NCBI RefSeq assembly: GCF_037893015.1
Contig: NC_133663.1
Coordinates: forward strand, 221,367,753 to 221,431,752
Origin: Macrotis lagotis
Lineage: Eukaryota > Chordata > Mammalia > Peramelemorphia > Peramelidae
Reading direction: 5' to 3'
Length of the DNA stretch: 64,000 nucleotides
Part shown: one piece after another, positions 55,659 through 64,000 of the stretch
How the letters are laid out: each line of letters begins with the position of its first letter
Position numbering within the stretch: the stretch's first letter is position 1
The notes under the pieces: model-generated
Databases searched by the model: none
The model's input: the letters and a program-made list of their open reading frames with translations, nothing else
What the model was told of the DNA's origin: nothing
Made by a program: the position numbers and the translations under genes

Positions 55659-56488
55659 CACATATAACATGTACCCTTTTCCAAAAAATTTGGGGTCTAA
55701 AAACTGGGAGTATCTTATACAGTGATTGTAGATTTTTTTACTTGCATTTCCTGCTTTTTCTCACTTCTTATCTTTATGCACATTGTTTCATATTTGTTAT
55801 CAGCACATTAGGCTACACTTTGCCACGCTCTGCCCAGAAATGGCTCAGAAAACATTTTCATACAATGCTGAATTCAAACTCAAAGATCCCAGTTTGCAAA
55901 AGTGAATGGAAATCATGCTACAGAAAGTCAGTTTGCTCCTCCTCCAACTGAGAAAAACAATCTAAGACTGGCTATAGGAAGAAGAAACCCTACTGAAAAT
56001 ATCCAGGCAGAAGAAGGTCATGAGAGGCAAGTCAGCAAAATGCCTGAATTAGAGAGGGAATGGGAAGAAATGGGTTGGAAAGCAAAGGGCCATTGGAATT
56101 CCTGTGCCCACAAAGATGAGCATGAGGCCAGACGAATTGCTGATGAAAAAGAAGTTACTGATTTCAAAGGAAACAATTGGTGCTTCAAGTTCATGAAACA
56201 GAATGAACTAAGTGTGCATCTAAACACCAGATTTGCTCAGAGAGCACTTGTGGTCAACCACAGACCAAAGCACAGGCAGGAGAGCATCAGAGACTATCCT
56301 AAGTGATTTGTCATCAAACAGATAAGGAAGAGCTAATGGATGAAAGTTTTGACAGGGATGAGGAGTTATATGAATTTTATGATGAATAAAATTTGAGTTC
56401 AATAACTTTTTGCAATGAAGTTTTTTCCAAATTTCAGGTCCCAAAATTAAGGTATGGCTTATACGTGAGAGTGTCTTACACATGGGGA
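55656..56488 (+). mobile_element. pogo/Tigger-like DNA transposon, internally deleted
   Basis: Outer ends 'tccccacatataacatgta' and (reverse) 'tccccatgtgtaagacac' form an imperfect inverted repeat. A 35-base subterminal motif ('aaatttggggtctaaaaact' and so on to 'cttatac') recurs in direct orientation at 55687-55720 and 56429-56464. Inside is a transposase start, a CENP-B-type helix-turn-helix and an acidic C-terminal end, with the catalytic DDE part missing. The left end touches a TA array, as expected for TA-targeting Tc1/mariner-superfamily elements, but no clean TA duplication is visible on the right. Confidence 0.6.
55840..56389 (+). pseudogene. pogo-like transposase remnant (HTH plus C-terminal end)
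   Basis: Starts MAQKTFSYNAEFKLK, a typical N-terminal DNA-binding start. One frameshift later a 134-codon stretch (55902-56306) stays open: APPPTEKNNLRLAIGRR, KMPELEREWEEMGWKAKG, ARRIADEKEVTDFKGNNWCF, KFMKQNELSVH. The last two match the CENP-B-type helix-turn-helix that binds the element's ends. A third frame ends in an acidic FDRDEELYEFYDE and stop, as transposases of this group do. The catalytic domain between them is deleted. Confidence 0.6.
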
Positions 56489-57419
56489 AGCAGGGTAGGT
56501 AGTGTCTGAGTAGTGTTAGTACTTAGTAGTTAGTAGTTAGTACTGTTAGGACTTCCCCATTGTAGGAGGAGTCATCAAGAAAGTATTATTAGCAAAGTCC
56601 CGCTACTATATCTGATTCTTTTCATTGTTCCTACATATTACACCCAGAACTGACTCAATGCTCAGATGGACCATTTGTAAATAGGCATTCAGAAAAAAAA
56701 GTAACTAACAGCTTACTTAATTGGGGGTGGCCCCTTAAGATCTGCACACTTCCACATCAATTATCCTTAATGCCTATTTAATTTTCTAAAATAGAGGTGT
56801 ACAGCCCAATGCATAGAAACAAGATCAAAATGAGAGCTTAGCAAACTGCTTAATTCATATTTGCAATGGTTAACAGCAGTAGCTGTTGGGGTACAGTAAG
56901 TAGAAAGTGTATTGACTCTCAGGTCAGAGAACTTCACTTCAAATCTTCTACTTCTGTTACAAAGAGGGAGATGCATATATATTCTCATCCCCTCTTGGAG
57001 CCCAAACTCAGGCATTATAGTCACTCAGACTCATCCCTTCATTTTATAGATGAAGTCTAAAGAGACTGTCTTCATTTTCTATCAATAGCTCCATTTCGGT
57101 TTTGATTCCACAAACACTATACCTCCCCAGGATAAACTCATCACCTGGAATCTCATCAGTAGTAAGACTGATCCAGCTTTGATTTTCAATGCCTTCTCAG
57201 CACCAAAACTGTCTTTCCCCTTTAACTGGAAGGCTAGAAGACAGAGCAATAAACTCCTCCCAAAGCTTTTCCTTAGTAGAGGACTCAAGAGTTTCCAGCT
57301 AATTTCATTTTCCATCAGCAGCTCTACTGGGTTTCTATTCCATGAATATCATACCCCCCCATACTCCTGTACCTCTGTTCAGGAACCTCCTGCTGGCCTT
57401 TTCATCTGTCTCTTTCAGC
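56489..57419. other. Intergenic, mostly unassigned
   Basis: 56498-56550 is a short degenerate tandem repeat of 'ttagtag'. Two segments of about 60 bases at 57060-57125 and 57293-57357 resemble each other (233 bases apart). No gene seen. Confidence 0.45.
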
Positions 57420-57545
57420 TTTCTTCTGTCTTTCTCATTAGATTATAAGCTTCTTGAGGGAAGGGGCTGAATTTGATTTTCTTCTTTTGTATTCTTAGCT
57501 AGTGGCTGGCATCTAGTAGAAACTAAATGTCTATTGATTGGCTAT
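57420..57545 (+). repeat. L2-type LINE tail
   Basis: 'cattagattataagcttctt', 'gagggaaggggctgaatttg' and 'agtggctggcatctagtaga' in order. Confidence 0.6.
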
Positions 57546-57689
57546 TTACTATTAAAGCTTAAAGCTACATAGGCAGTGTGACAGAAATAGGATTGATTTA
57601 ACATAGCACTTATTTTTGGATTTTGATATTATTGCTTTTTCTATCTACCTTGAAATCATCATGTTTTCTGTTTGGTTTACATCAGTTAA

Positions 57690-58110
57690 TAGAAACTGCC
57701 TTAGGCATTTAATGAATTTTTCATATAATTCATGCACCAAAATTGACTTAATCATTCCCTAATCAATGGATAGCCACTTTGATCCAAATTATTTTCTACC
57801 ACAAAAAAGTTGCTATGAATATTTAAGACTATATAAGATATGTTTATTTCCTGTTTTTGACTTCCTTAGGAGCATATATAGGTCAAAAAGTATAGATATT
57901 TAAATCACTTTTTTTGCACAATTCCTATTTGCTTTCCAGAATGTTTTGAATTAATTCACATCACCACTACCAATTCACTGCCCCTACAACACTGACCATT
58001 CCCAACTTTTTTTCATCTTTGTCTATTTGTTGTGAGGTGAAACTTCAAAGTTTTGATTTGTATTTTTGGTAATTGGGGTATTTTTAATGATTTGGAAAAA
58101 AATTTTTCGC
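57690..58110 (-). mobile_element. Old L1, ORF2 C-terminal fragment
   Basis: 'aatcattccctaatcaatgg', 'aaaaaagttgctatgaatat', 'ttccagaatgttttgaatta' and 'ttgttgtgaggtgaaacttc' follow the order of 30170-30545 in the full-length L1. Strongly diverged. Confidence 0.6.
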
Positions 58111-58179
58111 TAAAGATGGAGATCAGACCTATGATTCCACTGATTTAGGGAACTTCCAGATGAGGTAATTCTCTCTACC

Positions 58180-58315
58180 AGTACAGTTCAATACTTCTGA
58201 AACTGTCACAGAGAATTAAATGACTTGCCTAGGTTCACACAATTTGTGTCAGAGGCAGACCTGGAAACCAGACTGCCCAAGTTCTCTATTTACCATGTGG
58301 CATTGCCACTAATAG
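58180..58315 (-). repeat. MIR/MAR1-type SINE remnant
   Basis: 'taaatgacttgcctaggttc', 'gtgtcagaggcagacctgga' and 'ccatgtggcattgcc' in reverse order. Confidence 0.5.
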
Positions 58316-59559
58316 TTCTTAATGGCTTCAAATTTTTTCTTTTGAGAACTGTTTGTTCATATCCTTTGATTCATAGAGAATGACTCATAAGTCATATTTG
58401 TGTCAGTCCCCTTCTTTAATATTCCTTCTAGTTCCCTCCTTTAAGGAGATGGAATTAGACTTTGGAGTCAGTCTTGTACTCCAGATTCTTTCCCCTAACA
58501 TTTTTTTGCTCAAACTACTGCTAAGTGTCATAATATTGTCCTGTAGTTCTTTTTTAGGTGGTCATGTTGCTCACTGTTCTTTACTTGGTACCAATTTGTC
58601 TTTCAAATAGACTATCTTCTAATTTGAAAGAACAAAAGGCACTTATTCCCTGATTCTTAGAGTCTGTAGATATAGTTAAAATACTTGTTCTGCCACTCTC
58701 CCTGTCCATGCCAAGAGTAGACAAGGCTTCCACTTCTTTTCCTTCTCACTACTAACCCTAGGTTAAGTTATTTTCCCTGTAACTGAAGTATTTCCCCTCA
58801 TTTAGGGAGAGATTAGAACCTTGCTCCTCAGTCCATCTTGAAAACAAACTTGAGTACTGGGTTTTCTTCTCAAAAGTGACCAGAAGCTATATTCATGATT
58901 AAAATGCTAACTTTACCCCCGTATTCTCTGGCATCCTTCTCCAGAGATGGAAAGTATATAAAATATTCCGTTGCCTTTCTTAAGAGAAGCATATTTTCTG
59001 AAGCTGAAGTTTGTTGATTAAAACTCAAGAATATCTCAAGGACTGCACAACTAAATGTAATCCTACAACACATTTTGGAACAATACAATGCTTCTTTATC
59101 AGGTATTAATATAATTTATTCTATTCAATGTATGAAGAAATTAATGTCTGAATATGAAAACAAGACAGCATAATCAACAATTTTTTCCCAGATATCTGTG
59201 CCCTTAACTTATTTAATCCACTTTTGTGGTATTAAAGTCACTGAAAACCCTTTACTGACTTTGATTAAAGGCATCAAGGAAATTTTGACAGAAAAAAAAA
59301 TTAGTTTACTAATTAGAAATCAGCCTAGAAAAAAGCATTTAGAATCAATAAACACTGGTTGTGACAGACTGTCCCTCTTTAAGGAATTGAGTGAGAGTGG
59401 GAATGGGAATTGTGGGCCAGAGAAGAGAGGAGCATGAGAGATCTATATGGACAAGTTGTGCCAAGTCTAAATGCTATTTCCTGATGAAACAAGCACTGAA
59501 TGTTAAAAGTCATTGTTGCCTAAGCCACTAATGGGACCAAGGGGATTAAATTAAGCTAA
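58316..59559. other. Intergenic, no recognised feature
   Basis: Open frames up to 79 codons (59198-59437) have no recognised domain. No clear repeats. Confidence 0.45.
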
Positions 59560-59670
59560 ACTTTGAAGAATAGAGACCACATCTAACCTTAAATATCTTT
59601 ATCTCCCCATAGCTCCTAATATCAAACTCTGCACATAATAAGCATTTAATAAATATTTGTTGGATTAAAT
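59560..59670 (+). repeat. L2-type LINE tail
   Basis: 'agaccacatctaaccttaaa', 'catagctcctaatatcaaac' and 'gcatttaataaatatttgtt' in order. Confidence 0.55.
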
Positions 59671-60184
59671 CAATGGTTCTATGCTCTTATTTCTCAACAA
59701 TAGAAAAAAATAAAGGGCAAATTCCAGTCCAATTGTACTGTAGATATGACATGCTTTCCTGGGAAGCCTCAGAGAACTCTTCCTATCACAGAAAATGCTA
59801 GAATTGAGGCCTCTAAAAGGTGCATGCTTTATAGACCCCATACTAGGTGTATGGGAAGTATTATAAGGTGATTTCATCCACAAGACAGTCCCAATGTCAC
59901 AGTCATCAGTAACTATAATAGAAGAAAGTGTTCCTGCATATTTTTTTGTGTTATTTCTTCCTAATGCACACACAGTTTTACAAAATTTTCAGAATGACAC
60001 TTTACAGTTCAGCACTTTTAAGGGTAACTATAATTGGAGTAATTTAATTTATATAGGATGACTTCTGATACTGTTGCAAGTTTCAGTAGGATTTTACCAT
60101 GTCATCCATCCATGCTTTCACCTTGTTCAAGAGGGACTTAGCGACTAGTGTATTTAAAAAAAATGGCAGAGATGGAAATAATAT

Positions 60185-60190
60185 TTTATT
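60185..60190 (-). terminator. Candidate poly(A) signal for PPEF1
   Basis: AATAAA on the - strand, about 440 bases past the PPEF1 stop. An ATTAAA at 60282-60287 is closer to the stop and is an alternative. Confidence 0.35.
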
Positions 60191-60629
60191 TCACCAATTC
60201 CCTGTTATTCCTCATCCTATTGTTCCAAGATCTTTCACATACAGATTGCTGACTAATTTTCTGTGATGTTCTTTGGGTTGCTTTAATTTTTTTTCCTCTC
60301 TAGACTTCTTTGATTAAATTGTATTATTCTGATTGTGCTTTGATTTCCAGAATAATGTGAGATCTGAGGGATCAATACCCAGGATCAAATCTTGATTTCT
60401 ATAATGTGTAGCCCTAAATCTAGAGCATAGTCCCTATAAGAAAGTAATATAACTTTTATCAATTATTAATTGCTCACTGGGAACTTCTTTTAATCATACT
60501 GTTCATTCATACTTGTTGAGATAGCTGGGAGTCTACTCTCCTTCTCAACTGTCTATGAATATTAAGAACCCAGATAAAGGTTTCAGCTTTGCCTGAGGGT
60601 CTGACATTGTAGAGACAATCTAGGGAATT
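60191..60629 (-). other. PPEF1: Likely PPEF1 3' UTR
   Basis: AT-rich sequence between the stop and the nearest poly(A) signals, free of recognisable SINE or L1 wording. Extent inferred. Confidence 0.4.
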
Positions 60630-60847
60630 TCATTCATTTTTAACTAAGAGGGATGTAGTTGTTCTGTTGACCTCAAGTCTATGAACCACATCAAAGGCTG
60701 TTAAAAACTCATTAAAGTCAATACTGCCATCTTTGTTGAGATCCATGCTACGAGCCAGTTGTTCAACATAAGAATCATCAATGTCAATGTTATAGTGAGA
60801 ACAAAAAAGTTTCCACATGGAATGAAATTCTTCCATGGAAATGAAAC
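60630..60847 (-). CDS. PPEF1: PPEF1 last coding exon with stop
   Basis: Entered after one base of a split glycine codon; acceptor on the - strand 'tctttctcctcag'. It reads FISMEEFHSMWKLFCSHYNI, then DDSYVEQLARSM, the EF-hand loop DLNKDGSIDFNE with all calcium-ligand positions (1, 3, 5, 9, 12) filled by acidic, Asn or Ser/Asp-type residues, and FLTAFDVVHRLE. It ends VNRTTTSLLVKNE and TGA. The tail after VHR is lineage-variable. Intact. Confidence 0.92.
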
Positions 60848-62645
60848 CTGAGGAGAAAGAAAAAGAATATGAATACTTATTAAATAACCTACTATGGGAA
60901 CAAGCAAGCCTTGCACTTTATCATGAAATAAGAGGAGTTAACTGCTTTGTCACATTTCACACCAACTAATAAAATGTGAAGAGTAATACAGAAAAGTGGA
61001 AAAAATAGCATACCATTTAACCAGCATACCAATTGAAAACTAGGGCAAGAAAGGAAACAGTGGATATTATGGGACAGTGAGTGTTAGGGGAACTATGGGA
61101 AAATCTGGAGCTTAGGAGGGCTTAGATGAAGTAAAAAGCCTGTATAGTACCCAATCACAAAGGGATGACCTGGGAAGTGACTTTCCCCATAATTTCAAAC
61201 AAAGAACCTATTTTGGCAGTAATTGCTTTTAATATGTTGGGTAAATAATTATTTATTATTGATAAACTGTTTACAACATGATACTGCTGATAGTTGAGGG
61301 CTGGTGGTCAGAAATATTAATTTTATTATTTTGCTATACAAAGTAATTTATTTTCATTTGAGCATATGCCAAATACAATTGAGTAATTAAAGTCTTCCTA
61401 TCCTTATTCTCCAAGAATAAAAGTCAAACCCCAGGACTAAATAAGTATACATTCAAAGCAAAAAAATTAAAAGAGAGTAAATTTGTTAATCTTGAGAGGC
61501 AAGGGGGCAGATTATATATGCTGTCAATTATAGTCAATGCATTTTGTTTTATGTTTTTCTTAGTTTTAAGAAAGTATTCAACTTGAAGGATGAGATACTG
61601 ACTTTGCCCTAAATGACTACTACAAACAAAAAGCCTCAATAAAATTTCTTTTAAAAAATTTAAAGAGAATGACTACTTTTCTTTTTTGAAATGCCACATG
61701 ACTTTCATGCTGGGAACTCTTCAAAGGATTTCTCAAAGTTTAGTTAATATATAGACTAAGGACTATCTTGGGTTTTTGAATCACTGGCTTAACCAAAATT
61801 ATTTTAAGAGCAGCAGAATATTGTCATATCCATGTTTTATATTTTTAATATGCTTAATAATATTTAGCAGAAAACACCAATGGATGAAAAGGATTAGGAC
61901 AATTCAGAACTATGCCAAAAAGGCAATAAAACTGTGCATAAACTTTGATCCAGAAATACCACTATTAAGTCTGTATGCAAAATTTTTAATGGGCTTTTGT
62001 AGTGGCAAAGAACTGAAAATTGAAGGAATTCCCATTAGTTGGGGAAAGGCTAAACAAAATTGTGGTTTACAAATGTGATGGAGTTTATTGTTCTGAAAGA
62101 AATCATGAGCAGGCAGACTTCAGAAAAGCCTGGAAAGACTTGCCTGAATTGAAGCTAAAGTGAGCAGAACCAGAATATTATACACATTAACAACAACACT
62201 ATGTAATGGACTTAACTCCTCTCAGGAGATCAGTGATCAAGGACAATTCTAAAAGACATATGATAGAAAATGTCATCCATATCCAGAGAAAACCTATGGA
62301 TTCAATGCAAAACAAAACATACTATTTTCACTTTTTTAAACTTGCTTTCTATGGTTTTTTTTGTTTTTTTTTTCCTTTAGCTCTGATTTTCTTTCGCAAC
62401 ATGATTAATATGATTATACATATATAACATATATCAGATTATTCACTGTCATGGAGAGGGGGCAGGAAGGGAGGAAAATAGAACTCAAAAGCCTTCAAAA
62501 AGATAAATGTTGAAAACTATCATTTCATGTAATTAGAAAAATAAAATAAAATAACATTTATAAAAAGGATTAGCACTTTTGATTCTGAAAAACAGTCTAG
62601 CTTTGTTTCCTTCTGCCACAGAACTAATTAAAGTAATTGATTTAC
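60848..62645 (-). other. PPEF1: PPEF1 intron
   Basis: Contains an L1 3' end (61880-62560, antisense to the gene). From 60848 to 61880 no exon or repeat is recognised. Confidence 0.8.
61880..62560 (+). mobile_element. L1, 5'-truncated 3' end
   Basis: 'ttgatccagaaataccacta', 'tagtggcaaagaactgaaaa', 'tcatgagcaggcagacttca', 'gtgagcagaaccagaatatt', 'atatccagagaaaacctatg' and the end 'atgttgaaaactatcatttc' then an A-rich tail. Same region as 5015-5690 but better preserved. Confidence 0.8.
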
Positions 62646-62730
62646 CTGATTGATCTTTGTCAATGATGTTGAATATGATCCTCAACTCAGATCTGTATCT
62701 GACCAAGGTTTCTGCGAGCCCTGATTTAGC
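62646..62730 (-). CDS. PPEF1: PPEF1 exon, second from last
   Basis: 85 bases: 28 codons plus one base, too short to show as an open frame. Acceptor 'aatttgttttag', donor TCAG/gtaaat. It reads AKSGLAETLVRYRSELRIIF then NIIDKDQS. The last residues start the EF-hand loop DKDQSGFISMEE, completed in the next exon. All residues fit the vertebrate PPEF1 C-terminal part. Confidence 0.92.
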
Positions 62731-63728
62731 CTAAAACAAATTAGTTTTTGTGTGAATAAAAACACTTCATTTTAAAATAATGAAGTAAGAATGAGTATCA
62801 CTACCAATAAAGACAGGGATGAGTCATTAGAATAAGGAATTCCTTTATGAAGAAATTCTATCAATGCAGATTGGTCCCTTCTCTGTGATTAAAAAAAAAA
62901 GTCAAGTGGATTTTTTTTCCAGAGTCAGTTTGTCAGTCTGTGTCAGAAGTGGGTCTTAAATCTAGGCTTGCTGACTCTGAGGTCAGCTTTCTAACTATTA
63001 TGCTGCCATTATTATCAATGAAATTTTAATCATATTGTCTTATAGCTCTTTCTATGCCCTCTTTCTCACAATTGCATAAAGAATATTTTGTATAATTCAT
63101 TTAATTTCTACTAGCAAAAGGAAGGTATATCTCATTTTCTATTTAGCACTATATAAAATTTCAAAAGTATCATAAGGTGATTCTAGTCTAAACCTTTATT
63201 TTTATATGTGAGGAAATAGACCCAAAGAGGTAAAGTCACCTATACAAGGTGACACAGTGGCCAAACTGGCTTTTGAACCCGTATTCTCTGACTCCAGAAA
63301 CAGATTTCTTTACAATAGCATATTTGATTTTGTCATTGTGGTAATCCCTTCTACAAATACAGATTGAAATCTGTCTATATCCATAAATTTTACTGAGTTG
63401 CTTCAAATGAGTTAAGTGGTTTACCTAACACACAACTAGCAGGAACCAGAGGTGATATATGAACTCAGATCTTTGCTATTTCAGGTCAAATATTTTGTTC
63501 ACCACTCTTGAATAGTTTAACTAATTGTATATTCTCAATTAATTTTGGAAGCCAGTAGTTCTTTTTAGTTGTTTATTTGGGTTTTTTTTAGCGAATAAGA
63601 TGTAAGTCATTTCCTTAGAATGTCATACTCACAGTCACTCCCTGTCCTACTCTTCATTTATCCATAAACTTGGAAAGAATCAAATCATTTAGTTATTTCT
63701 AATCTCACAAAACTGCCATGCTTCTTAC
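62731..63728 (-). other. PPEF1: PPEF1 intron with SINE remnants
   Basis: Reverse MIR/MAR1-type remnants at about 62920-63005 ('gcttgctgactctgaggtca'), 63140-63320 ('atgtgaggaaatagacccaa', 'gaacccgtattctctgactc') and 63385-63500 ('gatatatgaactcagatctt'). No further exon. Confidence 0.65.
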
Positions 63729-63892
63729 CTGTTCTGGAGCCCTTATGACAGCTAATTCCTTAAAACCCTCTTCATAAAGAACATATCCATCTTCAATATC
63801 CTTGACCAGTCGAGGGCACAAAGATAGCCATGGCAGTTGCAAATCTAAAATGTCCTCTGTGGCCTTTGCCCAGTCACTGAGAGAAATCTTTC
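63729..63892 (-). CDS. PPEF1: PPEF1 exon, third from last
   Basis: 164 bases: two bases of a split codon plus 54 codons. Acceptor 'cctttttag'-like (plus-strand 'ctaaaaag' at 63893-63900), donor CAG/gtaaga. It reads KISLSDWAKATEDILDLQLP, then WLSLCPRLVKDIEDGYVLYE and EGFKELAVIRAPEQ. The start (KISLSDW) is the second half of an EF-hand whose first half must be in the upstream exon. IEDGYVLYE sits where a degenerate EF-loop would be. Phase and residues fit PPEF1. Confidence 0.9.
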
Positions 63893-64000
63893 CTAAAAAG
63901 AAGGGTCATGACATAATTATATTTTGGCAACAAAAGAATCACATTGGCATTACATAGCCATTTTACAAGTTCTTTATACTCATTTGAGCTTCACAACAAT
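63893..64000 (-). other. PPEF1: PPEF1 intron, runs off the window
   Basis: Sequence upstream of the exon at 63729-63892. Its plus-strand end ('catttgagcttcacaacaa') resembles the start of another reverse MAR1-like SINE. Confidence 0.6.

Larger units (their letters stand above)
60630..63892 (-). other. PPEF1: PPEF1 gene, 3' end (last three coding exons)
   Basis: PPEF1 is a serine/threonine protein phosphatase with an N-terminal catalytic domain and C-terminal EF-hands, known in mammals from sensory and neural cells. Only the C-terminal calcium-binding part is here: three exons whose reading phases fit (phase 0 between the first two, one base carried into the last). Two canonical EF-hand loops are present: DKDQSGFISMEE (split by an intron) and DLNKDGSIDFNE. 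Assignment to PPEF1 rather than PPEF2 rests on the MWKLF-SHYN-IDDS wording and on PHKA2 as neighbour in convergent orientation. The catalytic exons lie beyond the right edge. Confidence 0.9.

Noticed and set aside
55902..56306. A functional host gene from the pogo-like frame
   Set aside because: No start context, the frame enters and leaves by frameshift, and the element's ends are still recognisable; kept only as a finding to check.
59198..59437. 79-codon open frame on the + strand
   Set aside because: No recognisable domain, no splice signals, and length within chance for AT-rich DNA.
60630..63892. PPEF2 instead of PPEF1
   Set aside because: The C-terminal wording and the PHKA2 neighbour favour PPEF1; PPEF2 lies in a different genomic context.
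1..64000. CRISPR arrays, operons or other prokaryotic features
   Set aside because: None is present. Direct repeats are microsatellites or transposon copies, and the genes have spliceosomal introns.

Overview
The window is mammalian nuclear DNA, almost certainly from a marsupial. Genes are split by introns with GT/AG junctions. The intergenic DNA is packed with tRNA-headed SINEs of the marsupial type (head 'ggcagctaggtggcgcagtgg') and with L1 copies of a marsupial character. The style of the youngest SINEs resembles what I recall from Australian dasyurids, but that species guess is weak. Repeat family names are by resemblance only; no database was searched.

Two protein genes are present, both only as their 3' ends, and they converge. 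On the + strand, 3652-9286 holds the last four coding exons of PHKA2 (liver phosphorylase kinase alpha subunit), ending in a CaaX box. On the - strand, 60630-63892 holds the last three coding exons of PPEF1 (EF-hand protein phosphatase). The same tail-to-tail pair lies on human Xp22.13. That human segment was added to the eutherian X and is autosomal in marsupials, so this window is probably autosomal.

The first 2.8 kb, inside a PHKA2 intron, is a complete HAL1 (half-L1) inserted in an older SINE with a 12-bp target duplication and later hit by a young SINE. From 9.3 to 60.6 kb I see no protein gene that I can support. It holds: old MIR/L2-like scraps and young SINEs (11-29 kb); a full-length, dead L1 on the - strand (29608-36271) with a 16-bp target duplication; an older L1 (about 41915-46372, -) split by a 2.8-kb endogenous retrovirus (42714-45515, +), whose 5' LTR carries two SINEs; a truncated 7SL RNA retropseudogene (48437-48568, -); and an internally deleted pogo/Tigger-like DNA transposon (about 55656-56488, +). 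Several stretches, chiefly 20.8-21.7, 26.4-28.9 and 48.9-51.9 kb, remain unassigned.

I found no convincing new biological system. The most interesting structure is the relation between the HAL1 and the full-length L1. They stay alignable by eye through ORF1, a 0.6-0.8 kb G-rich stretch and up to the first codons of ORF2, where the HAL1 switches to an unrelated tail of about 0.2 kb. The retrovirus-in-L1 nest, the 7SL pseudogene and the still-open pogo helix-turn-helix frame come next.
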